From contig OW121743.1 of the NCBI GenBank assembly GCA_933228675.1, positions 93,807,998 through 93,871,997 on the forward strand: a DNA stretch of 64,000 nt, read 5' to 3'. Source of the stretch: Stomorhina lunata. Lineage: Eukaryota; Arthropoda; Insecta; Diptera; Rhiniidae. Positions 51,600 to 62,639 of the stretch are shown piece after piece (position 1 is the stretch's first letter; every line of letters begins with the position of its first letter). A model generated the notes under the pieces. That model was not told the origin of the DNA. It worked only from the letters and a program-made list of their open reading frames with translations, and did no database searches. A program made the position numbers and the translations under genes.

Positions 51600-54165
51600 T
51601 TTTTTTAAGCACTTTAATTCAAAATTTTTCGAAAAATCGAAGTTTTTAAAAAAAAATTTTCAAAAATTTAATTTTATTTTAATTTTTTCAATTACAAGTA
51701 AATTTTTCGAATATTTAAAATTTTTCGAAAATTTATTACTTTTTTCGAACAAAACTGTTTTAAGTGAATTGTATTTTTAGTAAATTTTTCAAAGATAACT
51801 GGTTTAGTAAATTTTTCGAATACGCAATGTTCCTCGAAAATTTCTTATTTTAAATTTTTCAAATAAATATTATATTTTTTAATATAAATTATTTCAAAAA
51901 AATTTTCTATTTTCAGTCAATTTTCGAAGTATTTTTTTTTAAATTTACTTCCTTTATAAAATTTATTTTTTTTAGTAATTTTTTCGAATATTCCTGTTTT
52001 ATAGAAATTTTTGAAAAATTTACTACTTTTAAGAAATTTTTCGAAAATATTTTATTTTAAGTAAATTTTTCCAAAATTTTTTATTTTTAGTAAATTTTTC
52101 TAAAATCTACTACTTTAAATAAATTAATTTTTTTTACTATATTTTTCGAATATTCCATATTTTAAGTAAATTTTTCGGAAACTTATTATTTCTTGTATAT
52201 TTTTCAAAAATTCTCTGTTTTAAGTAAATTTTTGGAAATATTTTATTTTTAGTAAATTTATCCAAAATTCTCTGTTTTTAGTAAATTTTTCCAAATTTTA
52301 CGCTTTAATTTTTAGTACATTTTTCGAAAATTTATTGTTTTTGGTTAATTTTTCAAAAATTCGAAATGTTACTACTACTTTTACGAAATTTTTCGAATTT
52401 ATACTGTTTTTCGAATATTTTCTAATTTATGTAAATTTTTCGAAATTTTTTCTATTTTCTAGCAAATTTTTCGAAAATTTACTACTTTTAAGGAATTTTT
52501 CGAATATATACTGTTTTTTCGAATATTTTCTTTTTTAGTAATTTTGTCGAAAATTTACTACTTTTAAGAAATATTTCGATTATATACTGTTTTTTCGAAT
52601 ATTTTCTATTCTAAGTTAATTATCCGAAAATTTTCTATTTTTAGTAAATTTTTCGAAAATTTACTAATTTTTTAAAATTTTTCTAATATATTCTATTTTT
52701 AGTAAATTTTTCGAAAATTTACTAATTTTAAGAAATTTTTTGAATATTTTCGTTTTTTAGTAAATTTTTCGAAAATTTACACTTTTAAGAAAATTTTCGA
52801 ATATTTGTTTTTTTTAGTAAGTTTTTCGAAAATTTACACTTTTAAGAAAATTTTCGAATATTTGCTATTTTTAGTAAATTTTTGGAAAGTTTTCTATTTT
52901 TAGTAAATTTTTCGAAAATTTACTACTTTTAAGAAATTTTTCGAATATTTTTTATTTTTAGTAAATTTTTCGAATATATTCTACTCTTAAGAAATTTTTC
53001 TAATATAATTTTCTATAAATTTTTCGAATATTTTCTTTTTATTAGAAAATTTTTGAAAAATTTACTTTCTTAAGTAAATTTTTAAAAAATTTACTTTCTT
53101 AAGTAAATTTTTCAATAATTTACTTTCTTTAGTAGATTTTTCAATAATTTACTTTCTTAAGTAAATTTTTAAAAAATTTACTTTCTTAAGTAAATTTTTA
53201 AAAAATTTACTTTCTTAAGCAAATTTTTAAAAAATTTACTCTCTTAAGTAAATTTTTCAATAATTTACTTTCTTAAGTAAATTTTTAAAAAATTTAATTT
53301 CTTAAGTAAATTTTTAAAAAATTTACTCTCTTAAGTAAATTTTTAAAAAATTTACTTTCTTAAGCAAATTTTTAAAAAATTTACTTTCTTAAGCAAATTT
53401 TTAAAAAATTTACTCTCTTAAGTAAATTTTTCAATAATTTACTTTCTTAAGTAAATTTTTAAAAAATTTACTTTCTTAAGTAAATTTTTAAAAATTTACT
53501 TTTTTTTAGTAAATTTTAAAAACTTTACTTTCTTTAGTACATTTTTCAAAAATTTACTTTCTTTAGTAAATTTTTCAAAAATTTTCTTTCTATTTTTAGT
53601 AAATTTTTCAAAAATTTACTAATTTTAAGAAATTTTTCGAAAATTTTATATTTTAAGTAAATTTTTTGGAAAATTTACTACTTTCAAGAAATTTTTCGAA
53701 TATTTTTTATTATTAGTACATTTTTCAAAAATTTTCTATTATTAGTAAATTTTTCGAAAATTTACTAATTTTAAGAAATTTTCGAATATTTTTGATTAAG
53801 TAAAATTTTCGAAAATTTAATACTTTTAAGAAATTTTTCGAATATTTTCTTTTTATTAGTAAATTTTCTATTTTAGTAAATCTTTCAAAAATTTACTGCT
53901 TTTAATAAAATTTTCGAATATATACTGTTTTTTCGAACATTTTCTTTTATTATTAAATTTTTCGAAAATTTTCTATTACTACTTTTATGAAATTTTTCGA
54001 ATTTGTACTAGTTTTTCGAATATTGTCTTTTATTTTTAGTAAATATTTCGAAAATTTTATTTAATTTTTCGAATATTTTTCGGAAATTTACTCTTATTTT
54101 AGTAAATTTTTCGAAGTTAACAGTTTCAAGCAAATATTCCTGATCTATGTTTCCGATTTATTTCC
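51600..54165. repeat. Degenerate 29-bp-type satellite R9 in the intron of IR gene H
   Basis: Units of AGTAAATTTTTCGAAAATTT followed by ACTACTTTTAAGAA or CTATTTTT, highly variable. A more regular block at 53060-53500 has TTAAAAAATTTACTTTCTTA. This block is close to the R10 unit, so R9, R8 and R10 are one monomer family at different ages. Confidence 0.9.
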
Positions 54166-57100
54166 AAAATTTAAATTTATTTTCCCAATTTGATCAATAA
54201 TTCGAATAATACAGTCGAAAATTTTGAAATCAGTTTATTCCACTTGGTTCTAGTTGATACCTATAAAATGACAAAAAAGTAATTTTTCTTCGAGGCCAAA
54301 ACATTTTCGAAATGAAACCTCCAAGTTAAACAAACTGATGGGAATGTATTACGAGTTAAACATAATCCACATAAAATCGATGTTAGTTAAAGATATCAGT
54401 CTTAGATATCATTGTCTTAGAAGAAAAATGCTTAACCCATAGTGATGCCACCATTTTTTTTGTTTCTTTCCTTCATTGCAGCTTCACGAACGCGAAGCCC
54501 ACTTAAGTTGCGGATCTATACGACAAACTTTAGAACGCGGTAGAGTGGCAACATCGAGTATCAATTACTTTACAACCCCTTGGTCTTTGGTAACAATGAG
54601 TGAAGCCTATCTCCTAACTTCTTTGCAAATCATATTATTTCCCTACAGCACTAATACCTGGTTCACTTTGGGCATAGTTATAACTCTAGCTTTTTCCTTA
54701 GCTTTTGTATCTAAAAAGTTTTTTCGTCGAAAACTTTGCAAAAAATGTAATGATATTACCTTGGATATTCTATTAATGCTTTTGGGTATGCCAGCTCAGT
54801 ATAAACCTACGAATAATAGTAGTAGAATTTTGAAAGCCTCATGGATGTGTTTTACCCTAATTCTAAGAACTATATATCAAGCTTTGCTATTTCATTTGAT
54901 ACGCACACACATAACCCAAAAAGTGCCCGGTACTTTGGAGGAATTGTTGGAAAAGAATTACACGATGCTAGTTAATCTGCCCACATTTTATACCTTTAAA
55001 GAAATTTTGCTGTTTGAGTATTTGCATTTCAAGGTTTTGAATACTAGTTCTGATTTATATCCTCTGGAATATTTGGAAAGTTTACCTCTAGCAAAATCTA
55101 AACATATGGCTGTGGCCGTTCCATTTGTCTTTCTTCAATACTACTCTCAGAGTCGCAATAAATCGGATGTGTTTAAGCAATTTCCCAAATCTGTAATGCC
55201 TTTAACCCTCTAGTACCCAAATTTTTTTCTGGATAAAAAAAATTTTTTTGTGGTTTGAATTGGTCTGAAATTGAATAATAATTAGAAAAAATATATATTT
55301 TTTGGTCAGATCGGATTTTACAGCTCTAAAAACTTAGACCGCCTCTAGGCGGCTTTGGGACATACAGCCAAAAAAGTTAGTGCATTTTTTGTTTAAGGTA
55401 TAATATGTTTTATTAAAAAAAAAAAAAAATACAGTTTATAACAGAAATCAAAAATAAACTATAACAAAAGTAAACAAAAAAAATTCAGATTTAGTTTAAT
55501 TTTAATTAGCAATATATCAAAAACGGCTTTTTGCGAAAAAGAACTTTTTTATTGTAGAAAATGAATCTCTGGGATTATAAAAATAATGTTTATTTTACAA
55601 CTTTTTTGTTTCTAAATTATGTTAAAAGATGGCGCTATTTTTAGGTTACATATGAAAAACGCATTTTTAATAATTAAAAGTTAAAAATTTGGTTTGACAA
55701 TGTTCCATGACTTTGTTCAGGAGTATTTGGTCTAACTTTTTTCTGAATGTACCAACATCGAAAAATATCCAAATAATATGTATTTGATACATTTGTAAGA
55801 AACATGTCAATACCGCCGCCTTGCGGCAATCTTTTGTAGCATTTTTAAAAACATAAAAACAGATGCTTTCAAAAACTTTCAAAAGAGATATCTGCGATAA
55901 AATTCCGACAAAAAATAAGAGTTCTAGGGGCAAAAGTAGTTAACAGTATACCAATTCTGATACTTTTTTGAACGATTATTTTAAAATTTTGTGTAAAATT
56001 TAGCCACTGTTTACAATATTAGAAGTAAAAATAATGTTTTTATAATAAGAAAGGGTATGGCTAAAACTCCATATAAAAATGAAAGTTTTTAACTTTTCTT
56101 TAACTTCAACATCCATATGCAAAAATCTTGTTAGCCAGATTTTTTTTTATCGCGAAATTGGTTAGTTTCTCAATATGTTAATTTGTTTTTTAAGTCCATT
56201 TCATTTTCCATCTCTACTTTAAAAAAATATAATCGCTGTAAATCGATGAGGTATTAAATACATTTTTTTCGTCGGACTTTTGTTTGGTGGCAAGTTTTCA
56301 TATTACGAAATATTTAATTTTTAGATTCCTAGAACACAAAATGATCAGAAGCCACTGTTGTCTAGTTACATTTACGCATTTAAGAGGTTCAATGTATTCT
56401 GTATACACACTTTAAGATGTAGAAGAAAATCAATGGTCGCGATTTAATCGCGTATTATTTTTGCTTCACTGTAGGCCTCAGGATATTTGTTCGTGAATTT
56501 GAGCAATATACCTTTAAGTACCACATTGTTATCATACGTCAATGTGTCTTTCGAAGGTGAACAAGTGAAAAATGACACAAATAGGCTTGCTTGTTTTTTA
56601 AATGGCACAAAAATGGCTACATATTTTTCTCGAAAAATTTGCACACATATTAAGAACATGTTTATCTAAAATTTTGATATGGCGCTTCTCGATGCGTTTT
56701 TTAGTTAATGAGTTATAGGAAGACAAATATTAAAAATGCAGAATTTTTACCCTTTTTTCATTTTTTTTGTTAGTTTTTCCCAATTTGTCGAAGAACCAAA
56801 CATTTAATCGGGAAGCGCCATATCAAATTTTTAGATATCGATAGTAGCTATCTGTACGTAAAATTTGGTCTCAAAATCTTTATCCGCTTTTGTGCCATTT
56901 TAAATGCAAATTGTATACTTTTTTCACTCCTGCATTATCTTTTATACATATCTTTTCTCTAAGTGTACTGATGTTTTTTTTTATGATGATGAAATCTTTT
57001 ACACTTATCTAACTATACAAATTTAAAAAAGTATTATTTATGACCTATTAAGAAAGTTACAGCGCAAAATTTGCTTCTAGTTTAAAAGCCAAAATTATAG

Positions 57101-57308
57101 AAAACACCCTTTATTTCAGGAACCAAAATAGCTTGGGCCATTTTATGTAGCACCAAGGATAGCTGAATATGTGTCTGAAAAAATGTATATAAATTCATGT
57201 GATTATCTTGAAATTTAAAAACCTACTTTTTTTGATATATTGCTAATTTTAATACAAAACAGTTTCAAAAAATAAGTATTTGTGTATGAGAAAAAACGTT
57301 TATTCAAT

Positions 57309-57630
57309 TTATTTATGGTGAAAATCGTAGAAGCAATCCTTTTGATTAGATAGACACAGGTTCAAGTTGCACTTTCGACAGACAATTTGTGTTTCGGAAC
57401 TACAACCAGCGAATTTACAAGTTTTTTTTGCCAGCACGTGATAAAAACTGAGGAAAATGTCCGACTCCATCGTAACGGAGATCTGCAGGCGGTAGAAAGG
57501 ATTTTTTTCCTGTACACTTTTTTTTTACATCCTGGCGGGGGCGCCCTGGAGTTTTTGACAGCGAAACACTCTGCGTGCAAAGTACTAATGCAATCTCTGC
57601 TCGGAAGCTTGGCAGCTGGTATCGCCTATC
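57309..57630 (-). pseudogene. piggyBac-like transposase, C-terminal relic
   Basis: The minus strand reads FRAEIALVLC, then PPADLRYDGVGHFPQFL, and after a one-base slip in an A8 run, CKFAGCSS, CRKCNLNLCL and CFYDFHH. This is the cysteine-rich zinc-binding tail of piggyBac transposases, preceded by the usual LP-DLRYDG segment. It ends at a TAA (57309-57311). The central catalytic Asp region between this and the N-terminal piece is deleted. Confidence 0.8.
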
Positions 57631-57637
57631 ATTAGCA

Positions 57638-58279
57638 TCAGGCTTGTTGATTCTGTGGAACAAAATATTTGAAAGGCGTATCAAGCTTTTTTAAGTCTTC
57701 ACCTAGTTCGGGCTGAGAAAATGCAATGGCAGAATTATTTATCAATAAGTTCTTTTGTCGCCACAAAATTTTTTTAAAAGTGTCAGATTTGGGATCTATA
57801 TTCGAAATGGACCCAATAAACTCCCCTGTTTCACGTGAAATACTATCATCGGGCTGAATGGCGTTTTCCTCAGTAGGTACACTGCGTTTGCGTTTCCGTG
57901 ACCGAGTAATATTGATAGATGTGGAAGGAGATAATAATTCTCCCATTGACGCGGGACTTTCTTTTGAAGTAACACAAATCTCTGAACAAATAGTATTAGA
58001 GGCACCAGTAGTAGGGGATAACAAATTTGCAACCGACGAGGGACTTCCACTTGAAGTAACGCAAATCTCTGACACCAACATTGAATCTGACATATTCACC
58101 GCTTTACTTATCGCCTCATCAAATTCTTGGCACTTCATATCGCTGGCATCATCATCATCATCCAAATCGTCCTCTAAGTCTTCTTCTTCAGTATCGCTCT
58201 CAAAACTCATCATATCTAAAATTTTTCCAATCTCTTCATCAGAAAGCGATGACAACTTTAGTGTTTGTTGACGTTCCAT
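57638..58279 (-). pseudogene. piggyBac-like transposase, N-terminal relic
   Basis: 213-codon open frame starting at an ATG in good context (CCATGG). It has SLSDEEIGKILDMMSFES, an acidic run EEEDLEDDLDDDDD, a basic SRKRKRS segment, and TPFKYFVPQN where family members begin the conserved transposase domain. An acidic N terminus followed by such a motif is characteristic of piggyBac proteins, which normally have some 550-600 residues. The frame ends where the deletion begins, so no catalytic Asp is left. It may still be expressed as a short protein but cannot transpose. Confidence 0.7.
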
Positions 58280-59040
58280 GGCTACTAAAATAATTTTTGT
58301 AACTTATTTCCTACTATTTATCTCTTGAAATATTCAATTTTCAAACTTACCTAAAAAATATTTTTTCCTAATTGTCCTAAGACCGCCTCCAGACGGGCTG
58401 TACTGCAAGATCTGTAAAAAACTTTCCAAAAGCTTTTTTTCCTTTTTTTTCCTATTTTTACTTTCTATACACTATCAGCAACACACCAATAATTTTTTTC
58501 TTCAACTCTGATCACTTCTAATATTTCTTTTTGTTTTTTTAAATTCTCACTTTTTGCAAAACAGTTATTTTGTCTGTATTTCACAGCTTCCCAACTTCAA
58601 ATGATCATGATAGTTACTAAAAGCGTCGGCGTACATTGTAAATGCAATAAAAAACATTTTTTGTACTTCCCCGAATTACACAAAAGTAAAAAAATGCAAA
58701 CTTAAAATTGGAAAGTGAATAAGCGAGCAATGAATATAACCCGTCTAGAGGCGGTCTTGGATACTAGATTGGCATGTACTTCTCGAAACATTCATTCTTA
58801 GTTGATCAATTCGATGATTTTTTTACGATATTTCGAGGTAATGGAATTTTGGAGGCCTGGTATATGCATGAATTAAATTTTAACTATTTTAGTGAACGGT
58901 TTAAAATTATTGATTATACTTTTGGGTTACAAGAGTTACAAATGGTTTTTGTTTTGATTCTTAGTGGTCATTTGGTGGCCACTTTGGTATTTTTGTTGGA
59001 ACTTATATATAATATAAATTTTAAATTCAGATTTTTTAAA

Positions 59041-60745
59041 TAAATTTTTCAAAAATTTACTTTCTTTAGTAAATTTTTCAAAAATTTACTTTCTTTAGTA
59101 AATTTTTCAAAAATTTACTTTCTTTAGTAAATTTTTCAAAAATTTACTTTCTTTAGTAAATTTTTCAAAAATTTACTTTCTTTAGTAAATTTTTCAAAAA
59201 TTTACTTTCTTTAGTAAATTTTTCAAAAATTTACTTTCTTTAGTAAATTTTTCAAAAATTTACTTTCTTTAGTAAATTTTTCAAAAATTTACTTTCTTTA
59301 GTAAATTTTTCAAAAATTTACTTTCTTTAGTAAATTTTTCAAAAATTTACTTTCTTTAGTAAATTTTTCAAAAATTTACTTTCTTTAGTAAATTTTTCAA
59401 AAATTTACTTTCTTTAGTAAATTTTTCAAAAATTTACTTTCTTTAGTAAATTTTTCAAAAATTTACTTTCTTTAGTAAATTTTTCAAAAATTTACTTTCT
59501 TTAGTAAATTTTTCAAAAATTTACTTTCTTTAGTAAATTTTTCAAAAATTTACTTTCTTTAGTAAATTTTTCAAAAATTTACTTTCTTTAGTAAATTTTT
59601 CAAAAATTTACTTTCTTTAGTAAATTTTTCAAAAATTTACTTTCTTTAGTAAATTTTTCAAAAATTTACTTTCTTTAGTAAATTTTTCAAAAATTTACTT
59701 TCTTAAGTAAATTTTTCAAAAATTTACTTTCTTAAGTAAATTTTTCAAAAATTTACTTTCTTAAGTAAATTTTTCAAAAATTTACTTTCTTAAGTAAATT
59801 TTTCAAAAATTTACTTTCTTAAGTAAATTTTTCAAAAATTTACTTTCTTAAGTAAATTTTTCAAAAATTCACTTTCTTAAGTAAATTTTTCAAAAATTTA
59901 CTTTCTTTAGTAAATTTTTCATAAACTTACTTTCTTTAATAAATTTTTCAAAAACTTACTTTCTAAAGTAAATTTTTCAAAAATTTACTTTCTTAAGTAA
60001 ATTTTTCAAAAATTTACTTTCTTAAGTAAATTTTACAAAAATTTACTTTCTTAAGTAAATTTTTCAAAAATTTATTTTCTTAAGTAAATTTTTCAATAAT
60101 TTACTTTCTTAAGTAAATTTTTCAAAAATTTATTTTCTTAAGTAAATTTTTCAAAAATTTACTTTCTTTAGTAAATTTTTCAAAAATTTACTTTCTTTAG
60201 TAAATTTTTCAAAAATTTACTTTCTTACATAAGTAAATTTTTCAAAAATTTACGTTCTTAAGAAAATTTTTCTAAAATTTACTTTCTTAAGTAAATTTTT
60301 CTAAAATTTACTTTCTTAAGTAAATTTTTCTAAAATTTACTTTCTTAAGTAAATTTTTCTAAAATTTACTTTCTTAAGTAAATTTTTCAAAAATTTACTT
60401 TCTTAAGTAAATTTTTCAAAAATTTACTTTCTTAAGTAAATTTTTCAAAAATTTACTTTCTTAAATAAATTTTTCAAAAATTTACTTTCTTAAGTAAATT
60501 TTTCAAAAATTTACTTTCTTAAGTAAATTTTTCAAAAATTTACTTTCTTAAGTAAATTTTCCAAAAATTTACTTTTTTTAAGTAAATTTTTCAAAAATTT
60601 ACTTTTTTAAGTAAATTTTTTAAAAATTTATTTTCTTAAGTAAATTTTTCGAAACTTACTTTCTTAAGTAAATTTTCCAAAAATTTACTTTTTTACGTAA
60701 ATTTTTCAAAAATTTACTTTCTTTAGTATGTACGGCTTTAGTCTG
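59041..60745. repeat. 29-bp satellite array R10
   Basis: About 58 units of AGTAAATTTTTCAAAAATTT plus ACTTTCTTT. The first 23 are almost identical; from about 59700 AGT changes to AAGT (TTTCTTAAG). It starts at the stop codon of the IR H last exon and ends about 210 bases before exon I. Confidence 0.97.
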
Positions 60746-60954
60746 AATATAAAACGATATTTTCGGTATATATATGTATAAGATTTAGTATATCTTCACG
60801 ATCTGAATAAAATACTTCAATCGGTATACCCTGAGTTTTAGGTTATGAAGCTGACTAACCAATTTTCACTAAAACTAGCCTTTCCTAAAGTTTTTTCTAA
60901 CAAAATCCATAGTGACGCCAAACATTTTTTTTTTTTTTTGTTCTTTTATTCCAG

Positions 60955-61986
60955 CTTCGGGAACGCAGAGCAGACCTAAGTATGGGATCATTTCGACAGA
61001 CAAGTGAACGTGGTAATGTGGCAACAGCGACAATGAATTATTACCAAACCAAATGGTCTGTGGTAACTCGAAGCGAATCCTACTTCTTAAGCTCTTTAGA
61101 AATAATACTGTTTCCTTTTGTTCCCAGTACCTGGTACCTTTTGACATTTCTATGCATTTTTATATTCACGGCTTCATCTCTATACGAACGCTTGTTTCGC
61201 CAAAAGTTTCGAAACGATTTTAAAAGTACCAGCTTGGATGTTCTCCTAATGCTGCTGGGTATGCCAGCGCAACATCAACCCACATGTAATAGTAGTCGTA
61301 TATTAAGAGCTTCTTGGATGTGGTTTTCTCTGATTCTCAGAACCATGTATCAAGCTCTTCTCTTTCATTTAATTCGCACTCATGTAACACGAAATGTTCC
61401 CGAGGGCCTAGAGGCTTTATTGCTTAAGAACTATTCTTTAGTTGTTAATATTCCTAGCTTTGATGCTATGAAAGATATACCCCAATATCAATATATAAAT
61501 TTCGTAAAACTGAATACCTCTTTAGATACTTTATCATTGAAATATTTGCAAAATGTCCCCATAAGCAAGGCCAGGAAAATGGCAGCCCCAATGGAATATA
61601 CATTTTTTCAGTACTATACCCAAAGTAATAGGGCCGATGACTTAAGGGTTCTACCAAATTTAGTCATGATTTTTAAACTCTGTATTTATCTAACAAAACA
61701 TTCATATCTAACCGATCAGTTCAATGATTTTTTAAAGACGGTACGAGGAAGCGGTATTTTAAAGTCTTGGTTTATTCATGAGATAAATGATGATTACTTT
61801 AATGGCCGCAATCATTTAGTAAATCATACATTTGGTCTAGATCAGTTGAAAGTTGTCTTTGTTTTATTTCTAATGGGTCTTATGTTGGCTACTGGGGTAT
61901 TTTTAGTGGAGATCATTTTTAAGAAAATTAAAGATCGTAAAGGTTTTGGAAATCTAGTTAATTATAACACTAGATTTCCGAGTTAA
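60955..61986 (+). CDS. Intact orphan last exon of an H-type ionotropic receptor (I)
   Basis: Begins after the acceptor TTCTTTTATTCCAG with LRERRADLSMGSFRQT and is open for 343 codons to 61984-61986. It contains M1 near STWYLLTFLCIFIFTA, the pore segment LDVLLMLLGMPAQ, M3 LRTMYQALLFHLI, the S2 motif KHSYLTDQFNDF, and last helix LKVVFVLFLMGLMLATG. It is a clear duplicate of the H last exon, but no matching 5' exons lie between H and I: that interval is satellite. The acceptor is phase 0, the same as the H exon-2 donor at 50368. It could therefore serve as the functional last exon for the H 5' exons, or be an isolated duplicate. An AATAAA lies near 62080. Confidence 0.85.
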   Translation, partial: LRERRADLSMGSFRQTSERGNVATATMNYYQTKWSVVTRSESYFLSSLEIILFPFVPSTWYLLTFLCIFIFTASSLYERLFRQKFRNDFKSTSLDVLLMLLGMPAQHQPTCNSSRILRASWMWFSLILRTMYQALLFHLIRTHVTRNVPEGLEALLLKNYSLVVNIPSFDAMKDIPQYQYINFVKLNTSLDTLSLKYLQNVPISKARKMAAPMEYTFFQYYTQSNRADDLRVLPNLVMIFKLCIYLTKHSYLTDQFNDFLKTVRGSGILKSWFIHEINDDYFNGRNHLVNHTFGLDQLKVVFVLFLMGLMLATGVFLVEIIFKKIKDRKGFGNLVNYNTRFPS

Positions 61987-62287
61987 GGTTTAAAAACTCA
62001 TTCATTATTTGATAAGGCGATTAACTTATATTTCATATATTCTATATCTAAGATTCATTTTTAATAAAAACAATAAATATTTGTTTAATATATCTTGAGT
62101 TTTTAATTTTGATTGCTTATTTGAGATAATGTAAATCACTACAAGACTAAGGTTTGAATAAAAGACTAAAGGCTATGTATTAGACTATATTCTCATACTG
62201 AGACCATAACCCTTTGTATTCGGGTTATGGTTAGCGTGTAAAACTATAGTCTCAGATAGAGATATATTTGGAGTATTTAGGATCATG
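61987..62287. other. 3' flank of exon I
   Basis: AT-rich spacer with a likely polyadenylation signal near 62080. Repeated ACTATAGTCTCA/AGACTATATTCTCA wording at 62180-62260 is a small inverted repeat. No gene. Confidence 0.4.
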
Positions 62288-62524
62288 CTATTGGATTATA
62301 AGCAGGCGTAGGCAGTCTTTACCACCAGAAGCCGATGACATTTTGTAATTTTCGTAAATATCACGATCATTAATGAAACTCGTTAAAATTAGTATAAAAA
62401 GCAGGCGTAGATGGCCCATACCACCAGAAGCCGAAGAGTTTTTGAAATTTTCGTAAATACCACGATCATTAAACAAAATAGGCAAGAAACAAATCAAAAT
62501 TATATTTAAAGCAACAAAATACAT
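62288..62524 (-). CDS. Possible small secreted protein with a repeated SSASGG motif
   Basis: A 78-codon ATG frame. Residues 1-18 (MYFVALNIILICFLPILF) look like a signal peptide or membrane helix. NDRGIYENFKNSSASGG follows, then a second hydrophobic stretch (LLFILILTSF) and a second copy, NDRDIYENYKMSSASGG. Two leader-plus-peptide units in tandem suggest an internal duplication. The same peptide is encoded at 39567-39625, and a decayed copy lies at 36198-36520. I do not recognise the family. It could be a short secreted peptide gene or coding-like sequence in a dispersed repeat. No second exon is evident. Confidence 0.4.
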   Translation of the reverse strand: MYFVALNIILICFLPILFNDRGIYENFKNSSASGGMGHLRLLFILILTSFINDRDIYENYKMSSASGGKDCLRLLIIQ

Positions 62525-62639
62525 GGTTTGAAAGAATAAAGAAATATAATCTCGAACATATTTGTATGAATATTTTGGTAAATATTAAAAATATTTTTCA
62601 AACCTAATAAATTCTAATATTTAACAATGTTGGATTTCT

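Larger units (their letters stand above)
55206..58767. mobile_element. Internally deleted piggyBac-like element in the last exon of H
   Basis: The left boundary is TTAA (55202-55205) followed by CCCTCTAGTACCCAA. The right end on the minus strand begins CTAGTATCCAAGACC. TTAA plus a CCCT start is typical of piggyBac, although no second TTAA is visible at the right edge. Subterminal GACCGCCTC(T/C)AG(G/A)CGG palindromes occur at 55337, 58381 and 58744. The minus strand inside carries N- and C-terminal pieces of a piggyBac transposase. About 3.56 kb; it splits IR H between MPLT and IGMYF. Confidence 0.8.
49422..59043 (+). pseudogene. Ionotropic receptor H, last exon split by a piggyBac-like element
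   Basis: Exon 1 is 49422-49738, exon 2 is 49846-50368. The extra 107-bp intron has GTAAGT and CAG and is phase 2. Together they encode 280 codons, exactly as in A, B and G, with ALWHVPPYI and LASKLNFSLDI in S1. After a 4.1-kb intron the last exon starts at 54482 (LHEREAHLSCGSIRQT). It is open to 55207 and is then interrupted; the rest resumes at about 58768 (IGMYFSKHSFLVDQFDD) and ends at 59043 with the final helix. With the insertion a stop follows at 55211-55213, so the S2 end and last helix are lost. H and I are divergent from the other IRs. Whether the 5' exons are instead spliced to exon I is open. Confidence 0.85.

Noticed and set aside
55214..57300. Host genes inside the piggyBac-like element
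   Set aside because: Only frames below 90 codons without conserved features are present; the region is decayed element interior.
57858..58271. 137-codon plus-strand frame opposite the piggyBac N-terminal relic
   Set aside because: The antisense frame has the recognisable acidic piggyBac N terminus; the plus-strand frame is its mirror (Ser-rich from GAT/GAA codons).
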